64,000 nucleotides of DNA from Ignavibacteriales bacterium. GTDB lineage: Bacteria > Bacteroidota > Ignavibacteria > Ignavibacteriales > Melioribacteraceae. The stretch is from NCBI GenBank assembly GCA_026390795.1, contig JAPLFG010000004.1:1-64000 (forward strand), in the 5' to 3' direction. Every line of letters begins with the position of its first letter. Within the stretch, counting starts at the first letter, position 1. The notes below the pieces were generated by a model. The model was given only the letters and a program-made list of their open reading frames with translations, searched no databases and was not told the DNA's origin. A program made the translations under genes and the position numbers. Below, one piece after another: positions 35,367 through 45,022 of the stretch.

Positions 35367-35375
35367 AAAACCCTC

Positions 35376-36107
35376 TTAAATATTGAACGAGATAATTACT
35401 ACTGGTTTTCTAACAATGACACCATTATTTGATTTTTCAACAATACCCATTCTAATCACTTCTAATACTGATCTATGAGGATAAGTAGAGTTTTGATCTG
35501 AAAATTTTTCATGCAACGATTGATTAAAGATTATTTGACCTGGTTTATAATTGAGAATATTCAATTGCTCATCATATTTATACCCAAATACCAAGAGTAA
35601 TTCATTCATTTTTCCAAGCTTTATTTTATCCATAGGTTTTTTAACTAAGACAGACTCAATTTTTTCAAATAATAATTGAAAACTAGTCCACTCAGGTAAT
35701 CTAATTGAGCTAATCTCTTTGTCCATTGCTTTGAGAATTTGAAGACTATATGGTTTATCAGTATTTGAAAAAGCAAAAGTTGAATATTCCAGCGAGAATT
35801 TTGTGTAATCAGAAAATATTTGAGAATCCAATGAGTACTCATGAATAATATTTTTAATCAGACTATTAAGTAGACCTATTGGATTTTCATTTTTTTTACG
35901 TTCAAGAATTTCTCCAAGAACATTGAGAATTAATTCATAATTAGTCTCGCTAGTGGAAGATTGTCTTAGAATATCATCTCTTAAAATTTCTCGGAGTATC
36001 TCAATTTGAAATTTCTCGGAATTTTTCCACAGTTTATTCTCTGAGAAATTCCTTAATTCATCAAGAGTACTAAGAAATTCATCACGAACTATAGGGTCAA
36101 TACTCAT
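35376..36107 (-). CDS. GrpE-like nucleotide-exchange factor
   Basis: A 243-residue, mostly helical protein. The last 50 residues have the order of the GrpE beta domain: GQIIFNQSLHEKF, a short loop, SVLEVIRMGIVEKSNNGVIVRKPVVIIS, comparable to GrpE's G-x-x-F-D-P-x-x-H-E followed by G-Y-x-x-x-G-x-V-x-R-P-x-x-V. It overlaps its upstream gene by four bases (ATGA). The operon also encodes an Hsp70, so a dedicated exchange factor makes sense. The long N-terminal helical part is not typical of GrpE. Confidence 0.6.
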   Translation of the reverse strand: MSIDPIVRDEFLSTLDELRNFSENKLWKNSEKFQIEILREILRDDILRQSSTSETNYELILNVLGEILERKKNENPIGLLNSLIKNIIHEYSLDSQIFSDYTKFSLEYSTFAFSNTDKPYSLQILKAMDKEISSIRLPEWTSFQLLFEKIESVLVKKPMDKIKLGKMNELLLVFGYKYDEQLNILNYKPGQIIFNQSLHEKFSDQNSTYPHRSVLEVIRMGIVEKSNNGVIVRKPVVIISFNI

Positions 36108-37057
36108 AGGTCAAGTTTAGGTATTTTATTTTCCTTAATATTATTACGGTATTCTAATTTCTCAGCAATATTATGCAAAATTATTTGCAAGTCCTTAATA
36201 GAATTTTCAAAATCATCAACTTTTGAATTTCTTACTTCTAACAACTTCTCGATTTCAGAAAGTGCATTGCGATCTAAATTGAACTCTTCTTTCTGAGTTT
36301 CATTGTGCAATATTTTCAAAAACCCAATTTCAGTTTCAATGTTTATGATCTTATTGCTTAGCGTATGGAACCAATAATTTAGTGCGCCTTTCTCATCGCC
36401 TAATACATCTTCCAAAGCACTTTTTATTGAGGTAATTGTTTTGTCCTCATCATTTGAAGAAGTTGGTGTGGAATCCTTATTAGAGTCTCCAAGATTATGG
36501 GATCTTTTTGAATGTAAGATTTTTCTAATAAGGAATATTAATTTTTGGAATAAAGGAAAGGACAGAATAACTAATGATAAAGTAGAAATAATTAATACAT
36601 AAAGAATATATTGATTTTCTTGAGACTGCATAACTTTTGTAGAAGTATATAAAATGTTTTTTTGAATTACGATTGCTGAAGGTCCACTTTTATATATGTT
36701 TAGGTGGTTTTCCAACTGCAATGCTTGTAATTGTCGACCATTCAATAAATAGTTAATAAATTCGTCGATATTATTTACAATACCTCCTTCTTTTGAAACT
36801 AATTTGCCAAATATTTTCAATGAATCCCTCAGAAATATCTCAGTTTTAGCCATTTCTTCAGAATTAACAACAACGAATTTATTATCAACATTTTTAAGCA
36901 CCATTTTTGAATATTCACCATCGATCAGGCTTGATAAAAATATTTCTTTACCAGTTTGAATTATTTCAAAAGAGTAAAATTTATAATTTTGTGCAAAACT
37001 GTTGACTGAACAACTTAGTATAATTGCCGCTACAAAGAATATTTTCCTAAAAATCAT
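36104..37057 (-). CDS. Exported single-pass membrane protein with coiled-coil tail
   Basis: A 317-residue protein. Residues 1-22 form a signal peptide (IFFVAAIILSCSVNSFAQ), and about 125 residues lie outside. A helix spans about 148-172 (YILYVLIISTLSLVILSFPLF). The cytoplasmic part ends in coiled coils (IEKLLEVRNSKVDDFENSIKDL). The topology suits a sensor that relays an envelope state inward. Not recognised as a family. It overlaps the GrpE-like gene by ATGA. Confidence 0.6.
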   Translation of the reverse strand: MIFRKIFFVAAIILSCSVNSFAQNYKFYSFEIIQTGKEIFLSSLIDGEYSKMVLKNVDNKFVVVNSEEMAKTEIFLRDSLKIFGKLVSKEGGIVNNIDEFINYLLNGRQLQALQLENHLNIYKSGPSAIVIQKNILYTSTKVMQSQENQYILYVLIISTLSLVILSFPLFQKLIFLIRKILHSKRSHNLGDSNKDSTPTSSNDEDKTITSIKSALEDVLGDEKGALNYWFHTLSNKIINIETEIGFLKILHNETQKEEFNLDRNALSEIEKLLEVRNSKVDDFENSIKDLQIILHNIAEKLEYRNNIKENKIPKLDL

Positions 37058-37067
37058 AAGTCCGTCC

Positions 37068-37925
37068 TTATAACGAATAAATTAGAAATGGTATTTGCAT
37101 TTCAGATGCACATAAAATGTTTGTTTTTTCATATAAAGTTGCAGTCCCGTTATATGAATGAAGAAATTCTAATTTTAGGGTAAATCTATGAAATTGATTC
37201 CCTAATTCGCGTGGGATTTTGATCCGATGTATCTGGTACATTTTTTTTTGCTGGGTTCTACACAGAAGTATAATATCTCTTTCGTCACGAAATTGGAAAT
37301 TTTGTTCAATTGAAAAACTAAAATATTTAGTTTGGGGAAGAGTTGATGAAGTATTGATCAAAGGAAGAAATTGTCCTCTAACCTTTAAACCAATTTCAAC
37401 GGGATAATTAATCACAATTGGAATGTTTGAACCTTTAACAAAATTCTTTATACTTGAATTGAATTTAAGTACCCGGAAATCTTGAGTATCTGTATTTTTA
37501 TTTTCATTGGATTCCGAATAATCATAGAAACAATCAAATTTTTCGATAATAGGCTCACGTAGAAAAAACAATCCATGCAATCCAACGATTCCTGCGTGTT
37601 TTCTAAATTTAGACAAATAATTTTCTGGAAAATCTTCTTTAAGAATAATAAAAATTTTATCACATTTATAAGAATTTTTAATTTCTCCAATCTTATCAAC
37701 TAATAGCTCTAGAAAAACGATTTTTAATTCTTCATCAATATTTTTCATTAGTTTAAGATGAAAAGAAGCAAATATTTTGGATTTACCATCTGGACTACCA
37801 AAATAAAATTTCCCATTACTAAAACAGAATTCATGAAGATCTATTTTTTCAAGAATCTCTGATTCAAGATTAATGATTGCAAAACGAATTTTGTCTGAAG
37901 TAGTGTCCACAAACAGGTTTATCAT
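37068..37925 (-). CDS. Unknown protein, possible degenerate actin-fold (Hsp70-like) partner
   Basis: A 285-residue protein. The N-terminus (MINLFVDTTSDKIRFAIINL) resembles an Hsp70 phosphate-1 strand-turn-strand that has lost the DxGTT glycines. SYKCDKIFIILKEDFPENYLSKFRKHAGIVGLHGLFFLREP resembles the Hsp70 segment reading VPA-x-F-x-x-x-Q-R to N-E-P. The C-terminal half is beta-rich. This could be a decayed Hsp70-like scaffold. It overlaps the Hsp70 fusion gene by ATGA. The resemblance was judged by eye only. Confidence 0.4.
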   Translation of the reverse strand: MINLFVDTTSDKIRFAIINLESEILEKIDLHEFCFSNGKFYFGSPDGKSKIFASFHLKLMKNIDEELKIVFLELLVDKIGEIKNSYKCDKIFIILKEDFPENYLSKFRKHAGIVGLHGLFFLREPIIEKFDCFYDYSESNENKNTDTQDFRVLKFNSSIKNFVKGSNIPIVINYPVEIGLKVRGQFLPLINTSSTLPQTKYFSFSIEQNFQFRDERDIILLCRTQQKKMYQIHRIKIPRELGNQFHRFTLKLEFLHSYNGTATLYEKTNILCASEMQIPFLIYSL

Positions 37926-40900
37926 CTTTGAATGTCCTCATATTGTAAAATCCTCCAATCTTCATCAATAATTACAGATCGAACTTGATTCTGGGAATTT
38001 ACATATACACATAGATAGCCTTCTAAGTCGATATATTTTTTGTCGATTTTAATATTAATATAGCCAAGCGAACTTCTTAGACGTGGACTTTGTTCTCTGA
38101 ACTCGTAAGATTTATCATGATAGAATTTTAAAGAATTTTTTGTAGATACATAACACGCGTATTCGTTATGGGTACCATTTTGAAGAATGCTAACAATTTT
38201 GCTTGGATTTTTATCATCAATTTTTACTCTACCTGGCAAAATTATTTCTATTCCCCAAGCAATAATAGTATTATAAAAACGGTCATTACACGTTTCAATA
38301 TCCTGATTTTCCATTTGTATAGCACCAAGAGCAACTACTTGTTTCAATTCGTCCGGTTTTTCAACAGTACTATTTGAATTGAAAAAAAGAGGGCTATCTG
38401 AAGGATAAAAGCCATCATACTGATCTTGAGGGAATGAAGTATTATTAACGTAATACTCAAAAAGATGCTGTACTAATTTTAGATTAGAAGAGCGACCTAA
38501 AAGTAATATGTTTATAGGTTTCGAATTTTCGATTGTTTTGTTTGAATAAGAAAGAACTTCTTTGATAATCTTATCAAGTCTTTCACCAACCTTTTTAAAT
38601 ACGATTTTTCTTAAATCACATAACGATGTATAATCTAATTCGACCGAACTTGGGTTAGGTTCTACCAAATAGGTTGTGTATTGATCTCTAGTAGAACTAT
38701 TAGTCAAACAGTATATTAACGAAATCGTCAAGGTATCTGAATCTTTAATTAAATCAATTGATTTTTTGAATGATTCGGCTTTATCCCAAAGTTTAGCATA
38801 ATTACCAGAGACTCTTGATCTCAACTCATCAGACCAATTTCCAGGAAGACTACCCCTCTCTCGCATAGGAATAGCTGGGATAAGTTTTGCTTCTTTTTCA
38901 TAAATAATATTTACAATCTCCTCAATGATCAATTCATTTATTGTATCGCCTCCATAATTATAACCCGTCGCAAACAAAGGTGTAAGTTTTTTATGTTTTG
39001 TAAATCCTCCTGGCGTTTTAATATTGTAACATTCAAAAAAAGCTAATACAATATCAGTGGTCCCTCCACCAAAATCATACACGAGATAATAACTATCAGA
39101 TTCAGCTCTTTGGTTGATAAAATGAAGAGCTCCGGCGGTCGCCTCATCAATGAACTTAATTTTTGCAGTAATATCGTTAATATGCAGCCGATTAATTATA
39201 TCTTTATACGCTAGCTCTTGAGCCCTAGTAATATTTGTAGGATGGGTAAAAATATACTTTGTGAATCGTCTTTCGTTATAGATTGATATATCATTGAATA
39301 GTTTTGACAAATAATCAAATGTCATTTCCTCGTATGTAACGAATCTTGGATGTCCATGAATGAAAACGGGTTCGGACTTATGCTCACCAATGAATCTCTT
39401 AACTGAATGGAATGTGTTAGGTCTTCCCTGTAGAAAAGATGTTTTTGCCTCCTGCCCATAATATATTTCATCAACACCTTTTTTATCGGAATAATAAAGA
39501 AAACTTGGAAGACTTTTATAATCCTCTTCGGCTCCTATATTGTATGACCAGTTCACAAGGTTATATTCTCCATCAGCGTCGATATATGCTGCGCAAGTAT
39601 TTGAAGTGCCGAAATCTATAGCGATTACAGATTCAGCATCCAACTTCTTAAAAACTAAATTGAATTTATGATTACATTTATTTGATAATATCTTAGATTG
39701 GATCTGTTCATCATATTCAATTACGAATTCACCTTGAGAGGCATCATTCTCGCGAACAGAAGTTCCATCAACAGTTATTTGGAACTCAATTTGTTGATTA
39801 TTAGAAATCCATCTAGAGGTCGGTTTAAAAAATAATCGAATTAAATCACGACTATATCTTAAGTAAATATTTGTTATACGACAAGGGTTTCCACCCGAAT
39901 TTCTCAATTCGAGAGTAAATGTTTTTAATTCCCCGCAATGGAGTCTGAGCTGCGACATAATATCAAAAAGAATATCAAGTTTTGCAGGAAATGTGGGAAT
40001 AATTGGATGAGTATGTTCAATACTAGAATGATTATGCAATGAAAAATTAAGAATTAATCGTGATACTTCATTTATTTTAATATCTGCATCAACAACTTTA
40101 AAATAAATGTAATAAGGCTCTCCGCCAGGGTTAGGTGTAAGAAGTGTATTTAGGCCATTGAATTCAATTTCATCGATTGGATTAGGAATGCCCTCAATAT
40201 CAATATTGATTTTTGAGATCCTAACAACACTTTGTATTATCCTAAAATCAATTCGACCTTCATAATGATAAGAGCTACCTTGAAATGCTGAATCATATTT
40301 CTTCATTAAATATGAAGTATTCACAATTCTTATTTGGGGAGATGGATAAATTGTAATCTCTTTTCTTTCTTTACTTTTGGTCCCTTGAATTGATGGTGAA
40401 TTAACAGAAATCGTTAAAACCTTATTTTGGGTTTGGGATGGTAATAAAAATGGAGATATTTTTAATCGCCCTCTAACGATGTCACCATGGTTTTGCAATT
40501 CTACATGTTCAGATTGAAAAACATTTTCAAACCAGCGTTTTATTTCATTTTCATTATTGAGAGAAACACCAGTTATTTCAATATTGTTGGATTGAACGAC
40601 TGGATTAAAAATTGTTTTTAGCTTCTCAGAAAAATCATTTAGACTAAATCTTTGATAAGGATCAAGTTTCAATGCTCCGGATAAAAGAGTTTTATACGAA
40701 TTACCCATGGATTCTTCAATTTTAAGAGTCAGTTCTCCTGCTTTGATGGCGCTCAAATAACCAGCTTGAGTACTAAAATTAAAGGGTAATTTTCCTGTCT
40801 TAAGAATAGATAATAGGATACCCAGCGACCAAACATCGGCTTTTTCTGATAAATTCATTTTGTTTTTTATCAATTCTGGAGCCAATGGGAAAATATTTAA

Positions 40901-41485
40901 TTCTCGAAATCCTTTTGTTACTGTTTTATAAGTTAAACTTATATTCTCGATAAGATTACTGAATCCTGGAAATGCTAATCTATATCTGGATTCGTAAAAG
41001 AAAATGGATTCGGGACAAATGAAGGAATGATGGAATCCATTTTTATTTAAAGAAGTAAGATCTCCAAATATATCCTCAAATATTTTTTGAATATCTGGAT
41101 CAGACATGATTGTATTTGAGCAATATTTGTCTTCATCCCACCCGATTTTATTGAAAAGCGGCCTTTCAAACGATCCTTTATTATAAATATGAATTTGATT
41201 TATTTCATACGGTTTACGTGAAGTATTAGGTCGCTGTTCAGAAAAAATAGGAAGAATTAAATCACTATCTCTCATAGTGTTAGCTGAGTTTTTCAAATAA
41301 TTGCCATATTTGTCGAAATTCAACAAAAACGGAGAATCTTTCTCAATTAGTGAATACTGTAGGTCATAAATTTTATTTTTTTCAATATCCTTAACCTCAT
41401 AAAAATCACCCTCTATATTTTGGAAAAGAACTTTGGTGATTTCATACTTTACAAATAATATATCGGATACTTTTAGAGAATGCAT
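37922..41485 (-). CDS. Pseudokinase-Ig-Hsp70 fusion protein
   Basis: A 1187-residue protein. Residues 1-295 have the C-lobe of a protein kinase (APE at 202-204, ADVWSLGILL at 216-225), but HRD is HSF (153-155) and DFG is FPG (172-174), so it should be a pseudokinase. Residues about 310-610 are beta modules with Ig-like strands. Residues 618-1130 are an Hsp70 ATPase: IDFGTSNT (623-630), FIDEATAGALHF, VYDFGGGTTDIV (802-813) and LLGRSSNL (995-1002). There is no typical Hsp70 substrate-binding domain or lid. ATP cycling is probably served by the GrpE-like protein of the operon. Confidence 0.85.
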   Translation of the reverse strand: MHSLKVSDILFVKYEITKVLFQNIEGDFYEVKDIEKNKIYDLQYSLIEKDSPFLLNFDKYGNYLKNSANTMRDSDLILPIFSEQRPNTSRKPYEINQIHIYNKGSFERPLFNKIGWDEDKYCSNTIMSDPDIQKIFEDIFGDLTSLNKNGFHHSFICPESIFFYESRYRLAFPGFSNLIENISLTYKTVTKGFRELNIFPLAPELIKNKMNLSEKADVWSLGILLSILKTGKLPFNFSTQAGYLSAIKAGELTLKIEESMGNSYKTLLSGALKLDPYQRFSLNDFSEKLKTIFNPVVQSNNIEITGVSLNNENEIKRWFENVFQSEHVELQNHGDIVRGRLKISPFLLPSQTQNKVLTISVNSPSIQGTKSKERKEITIYPSPQIRIVNTSYLMKKYDSAFQGSSYHYEGRIDFRIIQSVVRISKINIDIEGIPNPIDEIEFNGLNTLLTPNPGGEPYYIYFKVVDADIKINEVSRLILNFSLHNHSSIEHTHPIIPTFPAKLDILFDIMSQLRLHCGELKTFTLELRNSGGNPCRITNIYLRYSRDLIRLFFKPTSRWISNNQQIEFQITVDGTSVRENDASQGEFVIEYDEQIQSKILSNKCNHKFNLVFKKLDAESVIAIDFGTSNTCAAYIDADGEYNLVNWSYNIGAEEDYKSLPSFLYYSDKKGVDEIYYGQEAKTSFLQGRPNTFHSVKRFIGEHKSEPVFIHGHPRFVTYEEMTFDYLSKLFNDISIYNERRFTKYIFTHPTNITRAQELAYKDIINRLHINDITAKIKFIDEATAGALHFINQRAESDSYYLVYDFGGGTTDIVLAFFECYNIKTPGGFTKHKKLTPLFATGYNYGGDTINELIIEEIVNIIYEKEAKLIPAIPMRERGSLPGNWSDELRSRVSGNYAKLWDKAESFKKSIDLIKDSDTLTISLIYCLTNSSTRDQYTTYLVEPNPSSVELDYTSLCDLRKIVFKKVGERLDKIIKEVLSYSNKTIENSKPINILLLGRSSNLKLVQHLFEYYVNNTSFPQDQYDGFYPSDSPLFFNSNSTVEKPDELKQVVALGAIQMENQDIETCNDRFYNTIIAWGIEIILPGRVKIDDKNPSKIVSILQNGTHNEYACYVSTKNSLKFYHDKSYEFREQSPRLRSSLGYINIKIDKKYIDLEGYLCVYVNSQNQVRSVIIDEDWRILQYEDIQR

Positions 41486-41489
41486 ATTT

Positions 41490-41708
41490 TCACTCTATAC
41501 TTATTTGTGGCCTGTCAACCGTTATTGGAAGAATTCCTGTATTAATAATTGTGTAGATAAGTTCAATTTCATTTTCAGAATCGGCATAATTAATTTGCTC
41601 TTCATCATCAAAATGAATTGAAAATCCTTTTGTTGGTGAACCACACCAGCCGCAATATTTTTCGTCATCTAAAATTTCCCATCCGCTTTTACATAAAATG
41701 CATACCAT
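41490..41708 (-). CDS. Small zinc-ribbon protein with Ig-like strand
   Basis: A 72-residue protein. Cys3-xx-Cys6 and Cys19-xx-Cys22 make a zinc ribbon. The rest (IELIYTIINTGILPITVDRP) is like the opening strands of an Ig-like domain. It ends four bases before the pseudokinase-Hsp70 gene. It may be a detached N-terminal module or an adaptor. Confidence 0.65.
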   Translation of the reverse strand: MVCILCKSGWEILDDEKYCGWCGSPTKGFSIHFDDEEQINYADSENEIELIYTIINTGILPITVDRPQISIE

Positions 41709-41727
41709 ATAAGTTCCGTTTTATTAA

Positions 41728-44661
41728 TTAATCCGCTGAGTACTTTTTATTCATTAGCGTAGTGTAGAATAGTTTTTCTTTTTCATATTCTGGGGAAATC
41801 TTAGAGAAATTACCACTTTCTAAAAATTCATTTAAATGATTATTCATTCTTTCCTTAAATCCTTTCTTATCCATATTTGCAAAACAACCATCAAATTTTT
41901 CTCTAAAATGATCAAAAACATATTTGTTATTAACAAGTTTTTGGATGAAATCCTGTTCGTTAGATTCGATGAAATTTTCCTCTGTATTTTCATCGAACTC
42001 ATCTACATAAGAAAAGACATAGTAAATTTGGTTTGTCCTTGGATCTTTATTCTTGCTTGTATAAATAATATCCTCAAAAAGATCCTTTGAGACCTTGAAC
42101 CAAGAATCAGTTTTCATTTCGTTTGTTACAAGAAATCTCTCAATATTAAATCTTTCGGGGTTTTTATCGATATGATTTCCGTACTCATGCCCAATTTGAT
42201 ATTGAGCTTTCATACTATTAAAGGCTTTAAACTCGCTTATAGCAATACCAGCTTCTTCTTTGTAAATATAAAGTAGATGATTAAGATCTATTGGTAATTC
42301 AATTGATATCTTATTTTCTGGTAAGTATTCATTAATTTCAGTTTTTGCTTGTTCTCTTGAATTTTGGCTACCGCCACCTATGATCGTTGGATTTTGACCG
42401 ACGGGATATGGAACCTGTTGATAGTTAAGATCAGGTTCAAACATTGGTTCTGCATTCCTGGCAAAATTTATTAAAGTAGTTCTATCTACTCTACTAGCTA
42501 CATCAAAATTGTTAATTGATGAATTTCTGAGAATATTAGTTTGGAGAGATCCCGCTAAATTATCGAAGCAATATTCTTCCGTTTGTTGAGGGTCTAAAAT
42601 ATTTTTTATTAAATCAGGTAATTCAGTAGAGAATTGTGTTACATCAATTTCGGAAGAATATTTTTCAATATCATTTTCTAAAAGACCACTCTGTGAAATG
42701 ATTTTTAACGAAGTGTATTCATGCACTTGACTCAGATCATTGAATCTTTGATTTGCTAAATCTTTTATTTTAATAACTCGCTTGTGATTTTCATTTATGA
42801 TTTTATTAAGTATGGAATCAAGTGAATCCAAGTTATTTTTAATTATTTGACTAATGAAATTTTTAATCAGATTTTCTTCAGCTTCGTTAAATATGAAATT
42901 TATTCCATCTGAAATTCTTTTGTAATGTTGCTTAAGAACTTCATCACGTAAAAATACCATTGTAGTAGTAATTCTATTCTGCTCAACTTCGACAGCATCA
43001 AAATTTGGGTCCAATAATGAAAAATCAATATCTTTAGTCGACAGATTGGGAGCTTTCCGAGATAATTCAGTCAATTGATTTTTAACTAAATTTTGTAAAT
43101 TAACTAAATCAGCTAATGAGATATTATTAGGACCTCCATCAATATTGATTGAAGACAATATGATTTTTATTTGCCTTTCAAAAGTATCTTTTAGCTTTAG
43201 CTTAAATATGTTAGTACCTCGGTTAATATTTAAGGATAATTGTTTGTAGTAATAACCTTGAATCTTAAAACGGGAGACATAAGGATCTTCGGTTGGTGTT
43301 TGAATTAACTCGCTTTTAAGAAACGCTACGTTTGGGTTATTAATCTCTAAATCAGTAATTTTTTGATTGACATATGCTCTCCAATCAGAACCAATCGTTG
43401 TCTGAACACCAGATTCGTTAATGAAACCCACAATTTCAGATGTAATTTCTTGTGTCAACTGACTTACTATTTGATTAGCCATGTTTTGAACTTGTTGATT
43501 ATTGGTTGTACTTTGATTCCCAAGCCAATTAGTGCAAAGTTTATTTGAAATAAATTTTGCGGCAGCTGCACCAGAAATTCTACTTTTCGGGAACCATAAT
43601 GCAACAGCACCAAACGATGAAAAAGATTTCAAATATCTTGGTCTTGTTTCTACTTGTTTTTTTAAAAAGGTCCAATTACATCTCAAGCCACCTGTATTCA
43701 TATATTGGCCACCAACTGTATCGAAGAACATCGAAATACCAATCATTTTATGCAAACTTTCAAAATCAACACTACCATCAGTGCGTACAATGGCTGCAGA
43801 CGTTCCTTTTTTATTCTTAGTTGATATATAATGAACATGTTCAAAAGGAGGGTTTATTTCATTAAGCGAATTCATTGAGTTTGGGAAGAAATAATTAAAC
43901 ACTGTTCCTGTTTGCCTGTAAAAATCATTCTCAACCATACCAGCATATGCATTTGCTGAAAGTCTAGAATTATTTGGTTTCGATGTCTCAGTATCATCCA
44001 TAAATGTAAAAATACCAAAGACTTTAACCAAGGGGTTTTGAGTTCTAATAAAATAGGCTAAGTCTAACATAGTCCCTGAACATGTTCCACCATGTAAAGT
44101 TCCAACTAAATAGACATTAATGTTATTATTTACATAATTGGCTGACTCTTGATTTATACCTTTTTGCTTTAAATATTCCTTTATTTTTGCCTGTGTCGAG
44201 TCTTTATTTTCATTGTTGTGTAATACATTAATCTCTTCCTGAATACTTTTGGTAACATTGTCCCAATTAAGCCACAGCGCTAATCTGCCAAGCATTCTTT
44301 TGTTCTGCATTCCACTCTGAAGATCAGTATTACCCAATTTAGCTAATTCAGGCAGAAACCATTCAGCAAGACCAGGCCGGAAAAAATCTTTTCTAGAAGG
44401 ATCTAGCATCATTGGGACTTGCTTATATAATGTATCTGGGATACTAATCTCAATAACTTTTACTTTTTCATAAATATTTGAAAACTGATTATTAGGTAAT
44501 CTAAATGTCTCCCCATTTTTGTGAGAGCTAATATTGATGAATCTAACTGAAGGCATTCCTGCAGATAGAAATTCCTCATACATTAATTCACGAGCACTAT
44601 TCATAATTTCAAGACCTGAAGATCCAACTCCAATTATTAATGTGGGTGTAATGTTTATCAT
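41728..44661 (-). CDS. Tubulin-like GTPase family protein (Tubulin_2)
   Basis: A 977-residue protein. TLIIGVGSSGLEIM (7-20) and GGTCSGTMLDL (191-201) are the GTP-binding loops of the tubulin/FtsZ fold; the second is the tubulin signature G-G-x-x-S-G-T. Pfam's tubulin-like family has this layout with a long, mostly helical C-terminal part, as here (about 400-977). No membrane segment is seen. It follows a small membrane protein gene and may polymerise or serve as a nucleotide-gated scaffold. AGGAG lies before its ATG. Confidence 0.82.
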   Translation of the reverse strand: MINITPTLIIGVGSSGLEIMNSARELMYEEFLSAGMPSVRFINISSHKNGETFRLPNNQFSNIYEKVKVIEISIPDTLYKQVPMMLDPSRKDFFRPGLAEWFLPELAKLGNTDLQSGMQNKRMLGRLALWLNWDNVTKSIQEEINVLHNNENKDSTQAKIKEYLKQKGINQESANYVNNNINVYLVGTLHGGTCSGTMLDLAYFIRTQNPLVKVFGIFTFMDDTETSKPNNSRLSANAYAGMVENDFYRQTGTVFNYFFPNSMNSLNEINPPFEHVHYISTKNKKGTSAAIVRTDGSVDFESLHKMIGISMFFDTVGGQYMNTGGLRCNWTFLKKQVETRPRYLKSFSSFGAVALWFPKSRISGAAAAKFISNKLCTNWLGNQSTTNNQQVQNMANQIVSQLTQEITSEIVGFINESGVQTTIGSDWRAYVNQKITDLEINNPNVAFLKSELIQTPTEDPYVSRFKIQGYYYKQLSLNINRGTNIFKLKLKDTFERQIKIILSSINIDGGPNNISLADLVNLQNLVKNQLTELSRKAPNLSTKDIDFSLLDPNFDAVEVEQNRITTTMVFLRDEVLKQHYKRISDGINFIFNEAEENLIKNFISQIIKNNLDSLDSILNKIINENHKRVIKIKDLANQRFNDLSQVHEYTSLKIISQSGLLENDIEKYSSEIDVTQFSTELPDLIKNILDPQQTEEYCFDNLAGSLQTNILRNSSINNFDVASRVDRTTLINFARNAEPMFEPDLNYQQVPYPVGQNPTIIGGGSQNSREQAKTEINEYLPENKISIELPIDLNHLLYIYKEEAGIAISEFKAFNSMKAQYQIGHEYGNHIDKNPERFNIERFLVTNEMKTDSWFKVSKDLFEDIIYTSKNKDPRTNQIYYVFSYVDEFDENTEENFIESNEQDFIQKLVNNKYVFDHFREKFDGCFANMDKKGFKERMNNHLNEFLESGNFSKISPEYEKEKLFYTTLMNKKYSAD

Positions 44662-44669
44662 AACAACTC

Positions 44670-45005
44670 CTATGCTATTGCTGGTAAATTATTTTTTTTA
44701 GAAAAAAAGATGAAAGCCATTACTATATCAAACAAAAACAATACTACCAAAGATATCATTTGTATCAAAAGCAAAGTATAATCGTAATACAAGAAGAGGA
44801 ACACTAGTAAAAAAACGATAAACATTAGATGAACTAGTGATGCTAAGAAAAACCCTGTCAGAACTGTTTCTTCCAACCTCGTTGAACTAGTATTAGATTT
44901 TGCATAAATAAGCGCAACTAAATACCAGAAAACAATATAAGATACAGCAAGTGTCAAGAACCAATAAAGAAGATCTTGAAATATTGAATCCATTATTTCT
45001 GCCAT
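44670..45005 (-). CDS. Small membrane protein, three helices
   Basis: A 111-residue protein with hydrophobic helices at about 10-32, 48-72 and 76-98. It ends with Lys-Lys-Asn, suggesting an inside C-terminus. AGGAG precedes the ATG. No family is recognised. It lies eight bases before the tubulin-like gene and 17 bases after the vWA gene and may anchor one of them. Confidence 0.65.
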   Translation of the reverse strand: MAEIMDSIFQDLLYWFLTLAVSYIVFWYLVALIYAKSNTSSTRLEETVLTGFFLASLVHLMFIVFLLVFLFLYYDYTLLLIQMISLVVLFLFDIVMAFIFFSKKNNLPAIA

Positions 45006-45022
45006 GTTAAACTCCTAATAGA

